A stretch of 64,000 nucleotides of DNA, taken from positions 62,001 through 126,000 of the forward strand of contig NZ_CP014308.1 of assembly GCF_001557535.2 (NCBI RefSeq), read 5' to 3'. Made by a program: the position numbers and the translations under genes. This stretch comes from Burkholderia sp. PAMC 26561 (lineage in GTDB: Bacteria > Pseudomonadota > Gammaproteobacteria > Burkholderiales > Burkholderiaceae). Positions within the stretch are counted from its first letter, which is position 1. Every line of letters starts with the position of its first letter. Below, in pieces: positions 27,213 through 36,694 of this stretch. The notes beneath the pieces are model-generated. The model had not been told where the DNA came from. It searched no databases and saw only the letters and a list, made by a program, of their open reading frames with translations.

Positions 27213-28863
27213 CGCAATACGTCTCCTCAACCTCGACCGACAATGCTATTGTGCCGCCTTCATCCGTGTATTTGGCCGCGTTTGCTAGAAGGTTGACCAT
27301 CGCCTGTTCGAGCCGCGATGCATCTCCGTTGATCCATATTAGGTTCTCGCCAAGCGACACCGAGACTATGTGGCGCCGTTGTTCAATCAGCGGTTGAGTT
27401 GTCTCGAGGGCTCGACCCAAGATTTCCTGGATGGTCACGCGCTCAATCCTCAAGCGCACCCGTCCGGTCGTAATCCTCGACACTTCGACCAAATCATCGA
27501 CCAGTCGCGTCAACTGAACGAGTTGCCGCTCGATGATGACGCACGCACGGTCCATTGTTGCGTCTTTGATTTCGTGGTGGCGCAGGAGCCGGACAGCGTT
27601 GGTGATAGGAGCAAGGGGGTTGCGGAGCTCATGGCTGAGCATCGCAAGAAACTCATCCTTCTTATGGTGCAATTCTGTAAGCGCTGCTGCCTGCTGCTTC
27701 AGAACGTCTTGCATGCGCAATCGATCGCTGATATCACGGATATTGCATTGAGCGATCGGCTGGCCGGCGACCAAGTAAACATTACTGATGAATTCCACCT
27801 CGGCCGGCTTTCCTGCAATGGTCTTCAGCGGGAGACTATCGTAACGGACATACCCGTATTGCTGCAGATGCGTGTAGGTGGCCTGACTTGCTTCTTTGTC
27901 GGCAAAGAACCCGATTTCCCAGAGCTCTTTCCCGACCAGCGCACCGTGGGAATAACCAAGAAGATCAGCGATGTAGCGATTGGCATCGACGATGACAAGC
28001 GTCTGAGCATCAAGAATGAGGATGCCGTCTTTGGCCGTCTCGAACAGTCGTCGATAACGCAATTCAGAGTCTCGTAATGCGCGCTCCGCCGTCTGACGTT
28101 CCGAGACGTCTTCAATAATCACTAAAATCAGATCTTCTGTCTGGCCGAACAAGCTGAGAGCCGTGGCACTCACTTGCATCGTGCGTTTGCCTAGGGAGGG
28201 AAAGAAATCCTCGACGAGACAGCGTCGGCTCCCCGGCTGGCCTTGTATAAGCCCCTCCAAAACCCCGGCAACATCGATTTTGGCCCACTGACCGTTTCCT
28301 AATGCATCTAGCTTGACCCCGAGCGTCTCTGCAGCCGTGACACCGAAGGTATGATAAAAATCAGGGTTTGCTGCATTAATGCTTAGATCAGTATTCAAAA
28401 CCAAAAGCGGGAAAGGTAGCGAATCGATTACGCTCTGCGCCGCGCTGTGTTTTTCCGCGAAAATAGAATTTTGATTTCTTGACCGGATCTCCTCTGCAAA
28501 GACTAAAAGTCCCGTGGCTACCCCTTGAGGCGGGTTCAAATCGATTGCGCTGCCAATCACGTATTTTGACAAGCCGCTCTTGGTCGAAACTGCTCCACCG
28601 ATCGACCGCGAATTGCATTCTGGTGAAATCTTCCTGGAGATTTCGAACAACCCCACAGGGTCATTTTCCGTTGCAAAAACGTGCTGCAGTGTTCTACCGC
28701 GCGCGTCTGCAACACTCCACTCAGTCAGGCTCTCTGCTTGCGCGTTCATCCAAAGCACACGTCCCGTAACGTCAACAGTAATAACCGAATCGAACGGGAT
28801 TAGGTCGGGATGCCCCGGTCTCCCGAAGTCATAGGCCACCGGCGGCTGACGATCTATGTTCAT
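26542..28863 (-). CDS. Hybrid sensor histidine kinase, PAS-PAS-PAS-HisKA-HATPase-REC
   Basis: The 773-residue soluble kinase lacks transmembrane segments. PAS-like sensor domains lie at about 20-125, 140-255 and 262-380; the dimerisation/phosphotransfer domain has His411 in FLAMLSHELRNPLAP; the ATPase domain has VNLLANAAKYTDEGG (N box), IKDSGVGIA (G1) and GGLGIGLALVKRI (G2). The C-terminal receiver has acidic residues LVVDDN, phosphoacceptor Asp695 in VVLLDIGLPG and Lys747 in YLVKPVD. With an attached receiver it probably relays phosphate to an HPt protein elsewhere. The 3' 670 bases are duplicated at 53.7-54.4 kb. Signal unknown. Confidence 0.93.
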   Translation of the reverse strand: MNIDRQPPVAYDFGRPGHPDLIPFDSVITVDVTGRVLWMNAQAESLTEWSVADARGRTLQHVFATENDPVGLFEISRKISPECNSRSIGGAVSTKSGLSKYVIGSAIDLNPPQGVATGLLVFAEEIRSRNQNSIFAEKHSAAQSVIDSLPFPLLVLNTDLSINAANPDFYHTFGVTAAETLGVKLDALGNGQWAKIDVAGVLEGLIQGQPGSRRCLVEDFFPSLGKRTMQVSATALSLFGQTEDLILVIIEDVSERQTAERALRDSELRYRRLFETAKDGILILDAQTLVIVDANRYIADLLGYSHGALVGKELWEIGFFADKEASQATYTHLQQYGYVRYDSLPLKTIAGKPAEVEFISNVYLVAGQPIAQCNIRDISDRLRMQDVLKQQAAALTELHHKKDEFLAMLSHELRNPLAPITNAVRLLRHHEIKDATMDRACVIIERQLVQLTRLVDDLVEVSRITTGRVRLRIERVTIQEILGRALETTQPLIEQRRHIVSVSLGENLIWINGDASRLEQAMVNLLANAAKYTDEGGTIALSVEVEETYCVVRIKDSGVGIAQELLPHIYELFTQAERSLARSRGGLGIGLALVKRIVEMHDGIIAVHSVLNEGTEFVIRMPIAISSAKLALPVTESSIESSTALRILVVDDNVDTAESMAMLVGMLGHAVRTEHDGNSALRAASEFRPDVVLLDIGLPGLNGYEVASRIREQPSLDHTVLVAITGYGHETDRQLGLKAGIDHYLVKPVDFDRVRRILGTVADRAVTPTHLEP

Positions 28864-29834
28864 TCAAAATTCCATAATGTGTTGCCGCGCGGGTGCCATT
28901 GACCCGTAGCTCGTTAAAAAACACGGCGATGCAAGTAGCAAAGGATTGACTGCCACGCTATTGTGCTGCGCGTGTAAATGAGGTGGTGTACCAAGCGCGC
29001 TCAACGCAGGAACACTAAGGGTGATGCGCCAATTGCTGTTCGAGTCCTAATGGAGAGCAGCGGATGTATGTATTCGGTAGACGCCGTAAAGTTTGATGTG
29101 ATGTTGCGGCCGACTAATGCATTCTGCATCAAGTTATATTCCCTTTCAAATGTATTCACAAGAAATAATGTGTATCTGATGTGCCCTTGTTTCGAATGAA
29201 ATGGTGTTTCGATAAAGCGCTGGTTGCAACATTGTTTGCGTGCCTTTTAGTGTCCAAGTTTCAATGCAGATTTATTCCAGAACTCGCAACCGCGGGCCAG
29301 GGCCGACTGACGCATCGCTACCTGTACAGGACCCCTGTGTGCTGGCAGTTGACGAAATCATAAGCGGAAGCAATCATCGCCTTTTTCGCTCTATCCGATG
29401 ACCTGCCGGATTCGAAAGCGTATATCCCTCTAATCTCCTGATTTGCCGAATTTCTGCTATTTAAACCCTTAAAGGTTTTTTACCTATTCGCAGACGCGCC
29501 GGTCGCGCGTCCAGACCCACATGGTGCGCTTCCAATGCGACGTCGTATGTGCTTTCAGACGCGACGTGTCGGCGCCGCCGATCGGAATCTTCCGTCGAAT
29601 ACCAAGGCAGGCCGGCTTCAAAAATAAGGCTGATAGCGGTTGCATGGTCACCGCAGGACTTCCGGCAATAAATTCTGTTGAGGCATCTGCTGAATAAAAT
29701 AAATCGGCAGCGACACCTGCGGAACAACTAGGCGAAAGCCACAATCAGTCCTAGTTACCACATGCGAATTGAGATCGGCAATAAATACTGAAAAAGTAGC
29801 ACGTTAGGTTAATCGCTGATCCGAGGACAGGGCC
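28864..29834. other. Intergenic, about 970 bases, no supported gene
   Basis: AT-richer DNA between the hybrid kinase and the FlhD-like gene. A leftward open frame at 29484-29744 has some protein-like look but no recognised family or ribosome site. Bases 29820-29834 hold the flhD ribosome site (GAGGACAGG). Confidence 0.45.
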
Positions 29835-30158
29835 ATGAACACTACAAATGATTCCGCCAACTCAATCCGGGAAATCAACCTTTCGTACGTTCTGCTTGCG
29901 CAGAAAATGCTACGTTTGGACCGTGCGGGAAGCGAGGTGCGACTCGGCGTGACAGGACGTGTGGCGGATATTCTTGTTGACTTGACGATGGCTCAGACTG
30001 TAAAGCTCTCTACAGCGCCTCACCTGCTCTGCGCTTTTCGGTTCGATGAACAGTCCATATTATCGTCGCTGCTTCGTGCGGATGAGCAGATCAAAGTTAC
30101 GCCTGCGGAGTCAAAACTGCCGTTTGCCGTAAGCCGAGGGGCAGCGTTGTCCGTGTGA
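29835..30158 (+). CDS. flhD: FlhD-like flagellar transcriptional regulator (orphan)
   Basis: The 107-residue product aligns by eye with E. coli FlhD along most of its length: REINLSYVLLAQKMLRLDRA (E. coli DINLSYLLLAQRLI), VRLGVTG (FRLGIN), LTMAQTVKLS (LTLPQMVKLA) and LLCAFRFDEQSI (LVCHFRFDSHQT), including the conserved Cys. FlhD normally acts as a FlhD4C2 complex. No flhC follows: downstream are a short open frame and small unknown genes. So it is either a second, unlinked paralogue using FlhC from elsewhere or a specialised regulator. Confidence 0.85.
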   Translation: MNTTNDSANSIREINLSYVLLAQKMLRLDRAGSEVRLGVTGRVADILVDLTMAQTVKLSTAPHLLCAFRFDEQSILSSLLRADEQIKVTPAESKLPFAVSRGAALSV

Positions 30159-30196
30159 ATAGTTTCGAATGATGTCGAGGCCAACGCGGGGATGTG

Positions 30197-30355
30197 ATGG
30201 ATGACGAGTTGCCATTGTTTCGTGATGCCGAGCTGAGCGCGCAGGCAGTCGTTCTGCTCAAACCGTCATCTCGATTCGCGTTGCGCAGAGAAAAAGCTTA
30301 CCGCGAGAGCTCCCGGTTGATTCGCTTGAGCGGGAAGCGGCCGTGCTCGGGTTAG
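30197..30355 (+). CDS. Short unknown ORF (52 residues) after flhD
   Basis: Begins MDDELPLFRDAELSAQAVVL, is acidic then basic, and ends at TAG 30353-30355. The continuation in another frame (PRELPVDSLEREAAVLGLAK, then DIERLLAGESDQSQC to TAA) also looks protein-like, so it may be a slightly longer gene with a frameshift near 30295. No family recognised. Confidence 0.35.
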   Translation: MDDELPLFRDAELSAQAVVLLKPSSRFALRREKAYRESSRLIRLSGKRPCSG

Positions 30356-30834
30356 CCAAAGACATTGAGCGGCTGTTAGCAGGCGAGAGCGATCAATCCC
30401 AGTGTTAAACGTCGTGGCCGGCAGCCCGGGGCGTGCAATAGAGGCGACAGAGGTCCGGCGTAGTTTGGGCGGGTCGGACCTCGACGCGCGCAGGAACGAC
30501 AGGCTAGTACTGGGGTGCGACCGTTTTCGGCCTCCATCAAAGCTTTCTCGCCGTCGTCCGCCGGGCCAGCCGGCGGCATCGCCTCATTGTCCGAGGTTGG
30601 GGCATTTGCTGCGTTGCACGGGTGTGACCTGCTTACATGATGTGGCGAGCCAGGATGCGTTTTGACGATCCGGCTGCCGCGTCATAAGATGCCGCGAGGG
30701 AATGAAGCATTGACAGCGCATGCGCAGAAAAACCTGCGTGGCAGCGATTCAAAGGCTCAGACATATGTGGACACGCCGAGCCTCAAAGGCCCGGCATAGG
30801 CACAGAGTTGCCGACTTACACCAGAATGAAACAA
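30356..30834. other. Intergenic, no supported gene
   Basis: About 480 bases. Open frames are present because of GC content but lack ribosome sites or family resemblance. Confidence 0.4.
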
Positions 30835-31116
30835 TCAAAAAGAAGCTGGGATTTTCAAGGCTAAGGCTTCGTCCGCCCCGAGAAGCGCCGCACGGATTTC
30901 ACCTGCTTTGAATAGCTCTATTGACAGCGACAAAAGTTTTTTACTCGACGGATTCGAATTCGGCAAGCGATCGACATCGAGAAGCAGGCGCTCAACGTCC
31001 TCGCGCAGGCCGTCTGAATAACTTCCGGCCGTTGTTTCGGCTTCGGCCAAGCGTGAGAGCGACGCCAAGACAACGCGCAAGTCCGCGGCATGAAGGGGAA
31101 TAATCGGATTGGTCAT
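30835..31116 (-). CDS. Small unknown protein (93 residues)
   Basis: MTNPIIPLHAADLRVVLASL, then a predominantly helical, leucine-rich sequence (LREDVERLLLDVDRLPN, LSLSIELFKAGEIRAALLGA). The amphipathic pattern is consistent with a real small helical protein. No domain recognised and no strong ribosome site. The IS30 transposase tail lies just upstream. Confidence 0.5.
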   Translation of the reverse strand: MTNPIIPLHAADLRVVLASLSRLAEAETTAGSYSDGLREDVERLLLDVDRLPNSNPSSKKLLSLSIELFKAGEIRAALLGADEALALKIPASF

Positions 31117-31138
31117 AATTTATCGTAGGAGGGCGGTT

Positions 31139-31312
31139 TCAAACTTGAAGTGCGACATGGGCAATGAGATCTTGCTTGAGTTGAAAGAATACTTCGTAGT
31201 GAGACTGGAAGCCGAGGATTTTGCGAGGGCGATGATTGAGGGCATGCTCAATGGCAGTGAGTTCCTGATGCGAGACGTCGCTCATGTCCATACCTTTGGG
31301 AGGAATCCGCGG
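31139..31312 (-). pseudogene. IS30-family transposase, C-terminal fragment
   Basis: PPKGMDMSDVSHQELTAIEH followed by ALNHRPRKILGFQSHYEVFF matches the C-terminus of IS30 transposases (catalytic Glu region, NxRPRKxLGF). Only about 58 residues remain; the rest has been replaced by the IS5 element that begins near 31361. Confidence 0.8.
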
Positions 31313-31360
31313 ATGACGTCGGGTACCTCGGATGCAAATCCAGCGCCTGCCCGTTAGGGC

Positions 31361-32480
31361 AATGCTGAAAAAGATCAACGATCTTGGCTGACAATGCGTT
31401 TAATTGGAATGAGACAACACACACTAGCGATGGCAGAAGATCAAGGCACGGACTTCGAACTTTACCGTCGGCCGACCAAGCGCGACGTATTCCTTGCGAC
31501 CATGGAGAAGGTGGTTCCGTGGGAGCAGTTATGCGAGTTGGTCGAGCCTTACTATCCGAAGGGCGTGGGCGGACGTCCTTCGGTTGGACTGGAGCGCATG
31601 TTAAGAATGTATTTCGTGCAGCACTGGTTCAATCTTGCGGATGTTGCGTGCGAAGAGGCATTGCTCGATAGCACTGCACTGCGGCGCTTCGTGGGAATCG
31701 ACCTCGGGCGAGAACGCGTACCGGATGGCACGACGCTATTGAAATTCCGCCGCCTTCTTGAAACTCATGATCTCGGCGCGCAGCTGTTCGTGAAAGTGAG
31801 TGAAGTGCTGCAAGGCCAGGGACTAAAGATTGGCACGGGCACGATCGTCGACGCCACGATTATCGGCGCACCGAGTTCCACGAAGAATAAAGACAAGGCG
31901 CGCGATCCGGAGATGCATCAAACGAGAAAAGGCCAGCAATGGTATTTCGGAATGAAGTTGCATATCGGCGTGGACAGTCAAACGGGACTGACGCATAGCG
32001 CTGTAGTTACAGCGGCAAACGTGCATGACAAGCACGCATTGCCTGATCTGCTCCAAGGGGACGAACAACGTGTGTACGGTGACAGTGCATATGCGAGCCA
32101 AAAGGAGCTGATGGCAAGCAAAGCGCCCAAGGCGAAAGACTTTACCAATGACCGCGTAAAAAACCGCCTTGGTGAAGTCGATGAGCTCAAGCGGGCAAAG
32201 AATCACAATAAATCAAAGATACGCGCTCGGGTAGAGCATGTATTTGCGGTGGTGAAGCGGCTTTGGGGATTTGGCAAAGTTCGCTATCGCGGACTTGCGA
32301 AAAATGCTAATCGGGCTTTCGCTGCTCTGGCGCTGGCGAATCTTTACATGAGTCGCTCGCGACTGAAGGGGCAACTCCGTCCGAAGGTCTAGGAGACCGC
32401 CTAAAAATGGGCTTAAGCGCGGTGAAATCCGAACTTAAACGCCTATGAATCGATGCAATTGAGTGACTTTTCATCATCTC
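31361..32480. mobile_element. IS5-family insertion sequence (apparently intact)
   Basis: Contains one full-length transposase gene. Imperfect inward repeats are seen as ATGCTGAAAAAGATCA near 31371 and its counterpart (ATGATGAAAAGTCA read from the right) near 32478. Exact ends and target duplication could not be fixed. It is inserted in an IS30 remnant. Confidence 0.65.
31394..32392 (+). CDS. IS5-family transposase
   Basis: Full-length, 332 residues. N-terminal domain includes GGRPSVGLERMLRMYFVQHW and the dimer/DNA-binding region; DDE residues are in TIVDATIIGAP (Asp), VYGDSAYASQKE (Asp) and ARVEHVFAVVKRLWGF (Glu, with the Y-(2)-R-(3)-E-(6)-K-like signature of IS5). No frameshift, so this is one of the few transposases in the window that could be active. 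Confidence 0.93.
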   Translation: MRLIGMRQHTLAMAEDQGTDFELYRRPTKRDVFLATMEKVVPWEQLCELVEPYYPKGVGGRPSVGLERMLRMYFVQHWFNLADVACEEALLDSTALRRFVGIDLGRERVPDGTTLLKFRRLLETHDLGAQLFVKVSEVLQGQGLKIGTGTIVDATIIGAPSSTKNKDKARDPEMHQTRKGQQWYFGMKLHIGVDSQTGLTHSAVVTAANVHDKHALPDLLQGDEQRVYGDSAYASQKELMASKAPKAKDFTNDRVKNRLGEVDELKRAKNHNKSKIRARVEHVFAVVKRLWGFGKVRYRGLAKNANRAFAALALANLYMSRSRLKGQLRPKV

Positions 32481-33685
32481 ACTTAGCAGCGAACTCGAAT
32501 GTCACAGAACCGCAGGTTCTTCAGCGTAGCCTTAGGTGAGGCCAGGAACTTTCCGTTCGTTTATGGTGTCAGCGCTCGATGCCGGCATCTCCGACAATTG
32601 CGCCTGCCCGCGGCCTCAATGTCGGCATTCAAGATAGTCTGCGCGCTCATTGGGCAGCAGGCTCAGGAAGACGCCGGTTTGCTTGAGCCCGAGCATCGCA
32701 AGACGCTCGGTTTTCACTACCGGATGATTGGCGCACCGGCATACTGGATCGCGCTCGCCGATCAATTGGTCGAACATGCCAAAGCCGGGATCACACGCGA
32801 GGTCACAGCGCTCGGACCTTTCGCCGGACTGCGGGGGAGCACGCGGGCGCTATTGCTCGCGTAGTGAATCGAAAAATGTCACGCAACTGAAGGCCGCAAT
32901 TGCTACGGGCGCCGTCACCTTGGACGAAGACATCGCAAGCAACGGCTTAACGCGCCGACGTTGGGCCGAACTGCGGACATGGCTGACTCGACAACCGGGC
33001 TGAATGTGCATGCCTCCCGCATCGCTTCTTCCGCCTGCTCGCGACACCGGTAGAAGGCGCATCGCTGCTTTCGTGTAAGTAAAGGCGCGCATAGGGTTGG
33101 GGACGACGGGCCGGCGTTCAACGATCGATTGACGCGACCCAGGCCGCCTTCAACGTCGCCTTGAGGTCATCCTCACCACGACGACAGTCACGATAACATC
33201 CCAAGAAGGGCAGTAAAAGCGAGGGTGTTCTTCGATGTCGAGAAGTCCGCGTCTATCATCGCTCTCAACAAAATTGATAGAGGCGACCCCGCGCGACTGT
33301 AGCCGTCTGAGTCCGCTGCGGGTCCGCCGTCGGGGCTTGCCCACGGGGCGCCTAAGAGAAAGCCCGCGAGAGCATTAGTTACGACAGCAACACACGGATT
33401 TTGTTTCGGCGTCTGGCGAACCTTGCTTAGTGTCCTGACCTTATATTTTTTGAATTTTCTAGCCAATTCCTTCTCTGCGCAATGCGACGTGTCGCCCGCC
33501 AATGTGGCGACGGTGTCCGGCGCGCCCGGCGTTCCACTAAAAATTCGAAAAAAACTGTCGGAACGAATGGGGCCACCTCTGTTGTGCGTTCAACGGTTCA
33601 ACCGCAGTCGGCAAAGCGAGCGGCCGATGCTCAAGCGTCGTCTGATTAAAGCGGTATTAGTTAGACATCGAATCGACCAGGCAAA
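32481..33685. other. Degenerate region between two IS elements
   Basis: Rightward frames at about 32620-32860 (GFHYRMIGAPAYWIALADQL) and 32860-33003 (VTQLKAAIATGAVTLDEDIA) look like fragments of genuine proteins separated by a stop and frameshift, but I cannot name the families. From 33004 to 33670 I see nothing supported. Confidence 0.4.
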
Positions 33686-33722
33686 TGTACCGGCTCCGGT
33701 TGTTTGGACACGCTTTTGCAGT

Positions 33723-34600
33723 TCAGGCGGCCAGCTTAATCAGGTTTTCCTGACGGGCTTCGAGGGGTGATTTGAAGCCCAGCTTTTCAAGACGCCAGTC
33801 GCGGTTGTATCGATCCTTGAACGCGACAGCGGCGGCACGATCCTCCTCCAGGTTTTCGAAGATGCGTCCATGAATAGCCTGTTCCTTCATTGTCCGATTG
33901 AATCGCTCGGCAACGCCGTTGGTCTGCGGCTCGGCGACGAAGGCGTAGCTCGGCGCGATGCCCCAGAACCTGATCTGGTCGCGAAAGTCGTCCGAGGTGT
34001 ACTGCGAACCATGATCCATGCGCAGCGACAGCCCGCGACCCGCGTCGGCACCCACGGAGCCAAACTCGCCCAGCAGCCCCTGGGAGATCGGCTCGAGGGC
34101 GGCGAAACGGTCACCAATTTTCGCGGCATGAATGCCGGTGCACATGCCGTCGCAGTGATCGACGGCGCAGAATATCCACACCATGCCGTCGTCCACGGTC
34201 GCGATGCGCACGCCGTCGGTACCCCACATTTGATTGGGGCGATCAGTTGTAATCCGGCCGTCGTGAAGGTTGGGTTCGCCTCGCGCTTGACGATGCGGCG
34301 AGAGCAGACTGTGCTCCCGCATCAGCCGCAACACGCGGGTCCGGGAGACACGGATGTCATGCAGGATGCGCAGCCGTGCCCAGACCTTGCGATGCCCCTC
34401 GCCCTTGAAGGGCGAAGCCGCCAGATCGTCACGGATGGCCTTGAGCAGGTCAGCATCGGGCATCTTCGGCTTCGGCCCACGCCTGCGCACAACCATCGGC
34501 GTCACGCCGGCGCTCGCTATGGCACGTACGGCGTAGATCGTCGAGCGTGGGAAGTCGAGCACCTGGCAAACCCGTTGCAATCCAAACCCCCTGCGTCACA
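33723..34600 (-). pseudogene. Outer IS3 OrfB (transposase catalytic part), separated from its start
   Basis: The main body of an IS3 OrfB: FGLQRVCQVLDFPRSTIYAV, GHRKVWARLRI, MWGTDGVRIATVDDGMVWIF (first Asp), SLRMDHGSQYTSDDFRDQI (second Asp) and NGVAERFNRTMKEQAIHGRI (Glu). Its first roughly 18 codons (MSHEISVSVGKP) lie at 36308-36255, beyond the 1.6-kb inner element, so the gene is physically split. Catalytic residues are all present. Confidence 0.88.
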
Positions 34601-34652
34601 CTAGATGTCGCCTCTGAATTTTCTTAATCCGAAGAACTCAGAGGTGCAGGTT

Positions 34653-35153
34653 GTGAATGCCAAACAGACGTATTCTGTCGAATTCAGGGAGCAGGCGCTG
34701 GCAAAGGTCCTGCAACGCGGCAACCGGTCCGTAGGAACGGTTGCCGCGGAACTGAACATGAACGTATTAACTTTGAGGAAGTGGATCCGCGTGTCTAACG
34801 CCGCAAACCGCAACCCGGGGCCAGTCGATGCACGACGCCCGGAAGATTGGTCCTTGGAAGAGCGCCTGCTGGCATTGCAGCAGAGCCATGGACTGAGCGA
34901 CGAGGCACTAAGCGCGTGGTGCCGTGAACGTGGCTTGTTTGTTCATCATCTGGACCAGTGGCGCGCCCAGTTTTGCTCGGCCGGCACCGCGAGCAGCGCA
35001 CGTGCAAACGCTCCAGAACTGCGCGAGCTGAAACAGGCCAATGCGCAGCTGCAGCGCGAATTGAAACGCAAGGAAAAGGCTTTAGCGGAGGCGGCCGCGT
35101 TGCTGATACTTTCAAAAAAGTACCAGGCGCTGTTCGGGGACGAGGACGAATGA
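34653..35153 (+). CDS. Inner IS3 OrfA (HTH protein)
   Basis: About 166 residues from GTG 34653 (GAGG ribosome site 8 bases upstream). N-terminal HTH: TYSVEFREQALAKVLQRGNR, SVGTVAAELNMNVLTLRKWI; C-terminal leucine-zipper-like coiled coil: LRELKQANAQLQRELKRKEK. OrfA proteins bind the IS ends and form the fused transposase by frameshifting in many IS3 members; here the stop overlaps the OrfB ATG (GAATGAG), so coupling by reinitiation is also possible. Confidence 0.87.
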   Translation: MNAKQTYSVEFREQALAKVLQRGNRSVGTVAAELNMNVLTLRKWIRVSNAANRNPGPVDARRPEDWSLEERLLALQQSHGLSDEALSAWCRERGLFVHHLDQWRAQFCSAGTASSARANAPELRELKQANAQLQRELKRKEKALAEAAALLILSKKYQALFGDEDE

Positions 35154-36229
35154 GCTCCCCCGAAGAGCGTGCGACATTGCAGGAGCTGATCGGCAAGGCG
35201 ACTACAGCCGGGGCTCGTCAGGCACGCGCATGTGCTGTGCTCGGGCTAAGCGCGCGCACCGTGCAGCGCTGGCAAGGCGGCGGTCCTGAAGCAGTGGATG
35301 GGCGCGCCTTACGCCATCATGATGCTGTTCACAAGCTGTCGACCGATGAGCGCGCTGAACTGCTGGCGGTGGCCAACTCTGTCGAATTCGCTCATCTGCC
35401 ACCGAGCCAAATCGTCCCTCGATTGGCCGACCAGGGCCGCTACATCGCCTCAGAATCGACGTTCTACCGGGTGCTGCGTGAAGAGAAACAGCTTGCTCAT
35501 CGGCGCAGTGAACAACCAGCGCGCGCCCGCAGCAAGCCTCGCGCAGTTTGTGCCGACGAGCCCAATCAATTGTTCAGCTGGGATATCACTTACCTGCCGA
35601 CGACAGTTCGCGGGCAGTATTTCTATCTCTATCTGTTCATGGACGTATTCAGTCGGATGGTCGTCGGCTGGCAGGTCTACGCTGAAGAGAGCAGCGCCCA
35701 GGCCAGCGAGCTTCTGAAGGACCTATGTGCACGTGAAGCGATCAAACCGGGTCAGGTGATTTTGCATTCGGATAACGGCGGCCCAATGAAGGGTGCCACG
35801 ATGCTCGCCACCCTGCAGGCTCTGGGTGTCATGCCGTCATTGAGTCGACCGGGCGTGAGCAACGACAACCCGTTCTCGGAATCGTTGTTCAAAACACTGA
35901 AGTATCGGCCGGCCTATCCTCTGCAGGCGTTCGACACTCTATTTGCCGCGCGCGCTTGGGTCACCGTGTTGGTGCGCTGGTATAACCACGAACATCGTCA
36001 CAGCGCGATCCGTTTCGTCACGCCTGCCCAACGGCACGCCAACCTCGACCAGCAGATCCTCGATCGCCGCGCGATGCTCTACGAGGCGGCAAAGCAGCGC
36101 AACCCGCTACGATGGAAAGGCCCCACTCGAAACTGGAAGCGCGTAAAAACGGTCCATCTGAATCCCGATCAGATAGACAACTTCGAACCCATCAAACGCG
36201 ACCACCGACAGGAGCAAAAAGCCGCCTAA
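35150..36229 (+). CDS. Inner IS3 OrfB (DDE transposase)
   Basis: The 359-residue catalytic protein starts with an additional HTH (ARACAVLGLSARTVQRWQGG) and has the rve core: LFSWDITYLPTTVRGQYFYL (Asp), VILHSDNGGPMKGATMLATL (Asp) and GVSNDNPFSESLFKTLKYRP (Glu), with a C-terminal HRHSAIRFVTPAQRH. Uninterrupted, so probably active. Confidence 0.92.
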   Translation: MSSPEERATLQELIGKATTAGARQARACAVLGLSARTVQRWQGGGPEAVDGRALRHHDAVHKLSTDERAELLAVANSVEFAHLPPSQIVPRLADQGRYIASESTFYRVLREEKQLAHRRSEQPARARSKPRAVCADEPNQLFSWDITYLPTTVRGQYFYLYLFMDVFSRMVVGWQVYAEESSAQASELLKDLCAREAIKPGQVILHSDNGGPMKGATMLATLQALGVMPSLSRPGVSNDNPFSESLFKTLKYRPAYPLQAFDTLFAARAWVTVLVRWYNHEHRHSAIRFVTPAQRHANLDQQILDRRAMLYEAAKQRNPLRWKGPTRNWKRVKTVHLNPDQIDNFEPIKRDHRQEQKAA

Positions 36230-36304
36230 ATCTAATCGTTGAGGCGACATCTAGCTTGAAATCTACCGCAAAGGGCTTGCCGACGCTCACGGAGATCTCG
36301 TGGC

Positions 36305-36694
36305 TCATGTCGATGATCTCCGAGCGCTCAAAGGGCGACGGGCCTGCCGCTCGCGTTCCTTGTTCAAAATCTCGATTGTCATCGTGAGCTCGCCGACGCG
36401 CCGGACGGCCTCGTTGAGTCGGGCTTCCAACGGATCGCTAGTGCGTGCCTTCAGGCCTGCCTCCATGCCCGCCAGAGCCTGTTCACGCCAGCATTCAAGC
36501 TCGGCGATCGTCACGCCAACTTCGCGCGACACGGCATCGACGGGTTCGCCGCGCAGCAATCGAAGCACCACGCCGCGTTTGCGCCCGGTCGACCAGCGTT
36601 TGACTTCGGCGGTGCCAGAGGCGCTTCCAGTCGCGCTACGCGCGCCTTCCAACGACTCTGGCGCAACTGCATTCGCATCAGCTTTCTTCAACAT
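36305..36694 (-). CDS. Outer IS3 OrfA
   Basis: The 129-residue product with HTH (KRGVVLRLLRGEPVDAVSRE, VGVTIAELECWREQALAG) and a C-terminal coiled coil (LNEAVRRVGELTMTIEILNK). The stop overlaps the OrfB ATG (36308-36306). Intact, but its OrfB partner is split by the inner element. Confidence 0.82.
   Translation of the reverse strand: MLKKADANAVAPESLEGARSATGSASGTAEVKRWSTGRKRGVVLRLLRGEPVDAVSREVGVTIAELECWREQALAGMEAGLKARTSDPLEARLNEAVRRVGELTMTIEILNKERERQARRPLSARRSST

Larger units (their letters stand above)
34605..36250. mobile_element. Inner IS3-family element inserted in OrfB of the outer one
   Basis: Ends ATGTCGCCTC (34605-34614) and GAGGCGACAT (36241-36250) are perfect inverted repeats, flanked on both sides by CTAG (34601-34604, 36251-36254), a likely 4-base target duplication; because CTAG is itself palindromic the exact boundary is ambiguous by a base or so. 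Both transposase frames are open, so the inner element looks intact. Confidence 0.8.

Noticed and set aside
29484-29744. 86-residue leftward open frame
   Set aside because: Some protein-like look but no family, no ribosome site and an alternative overlapping frame of equal length.
30402-30665. 87-residue rightward open frame
   Set aside because: Arg/Pro-rich composition typical of spurious frames in GC-rich DNA.
33188-33502. 104-residue leftward open frame between IS elements
   Set aside because: No domain or initiation signal; region looks degenerate.
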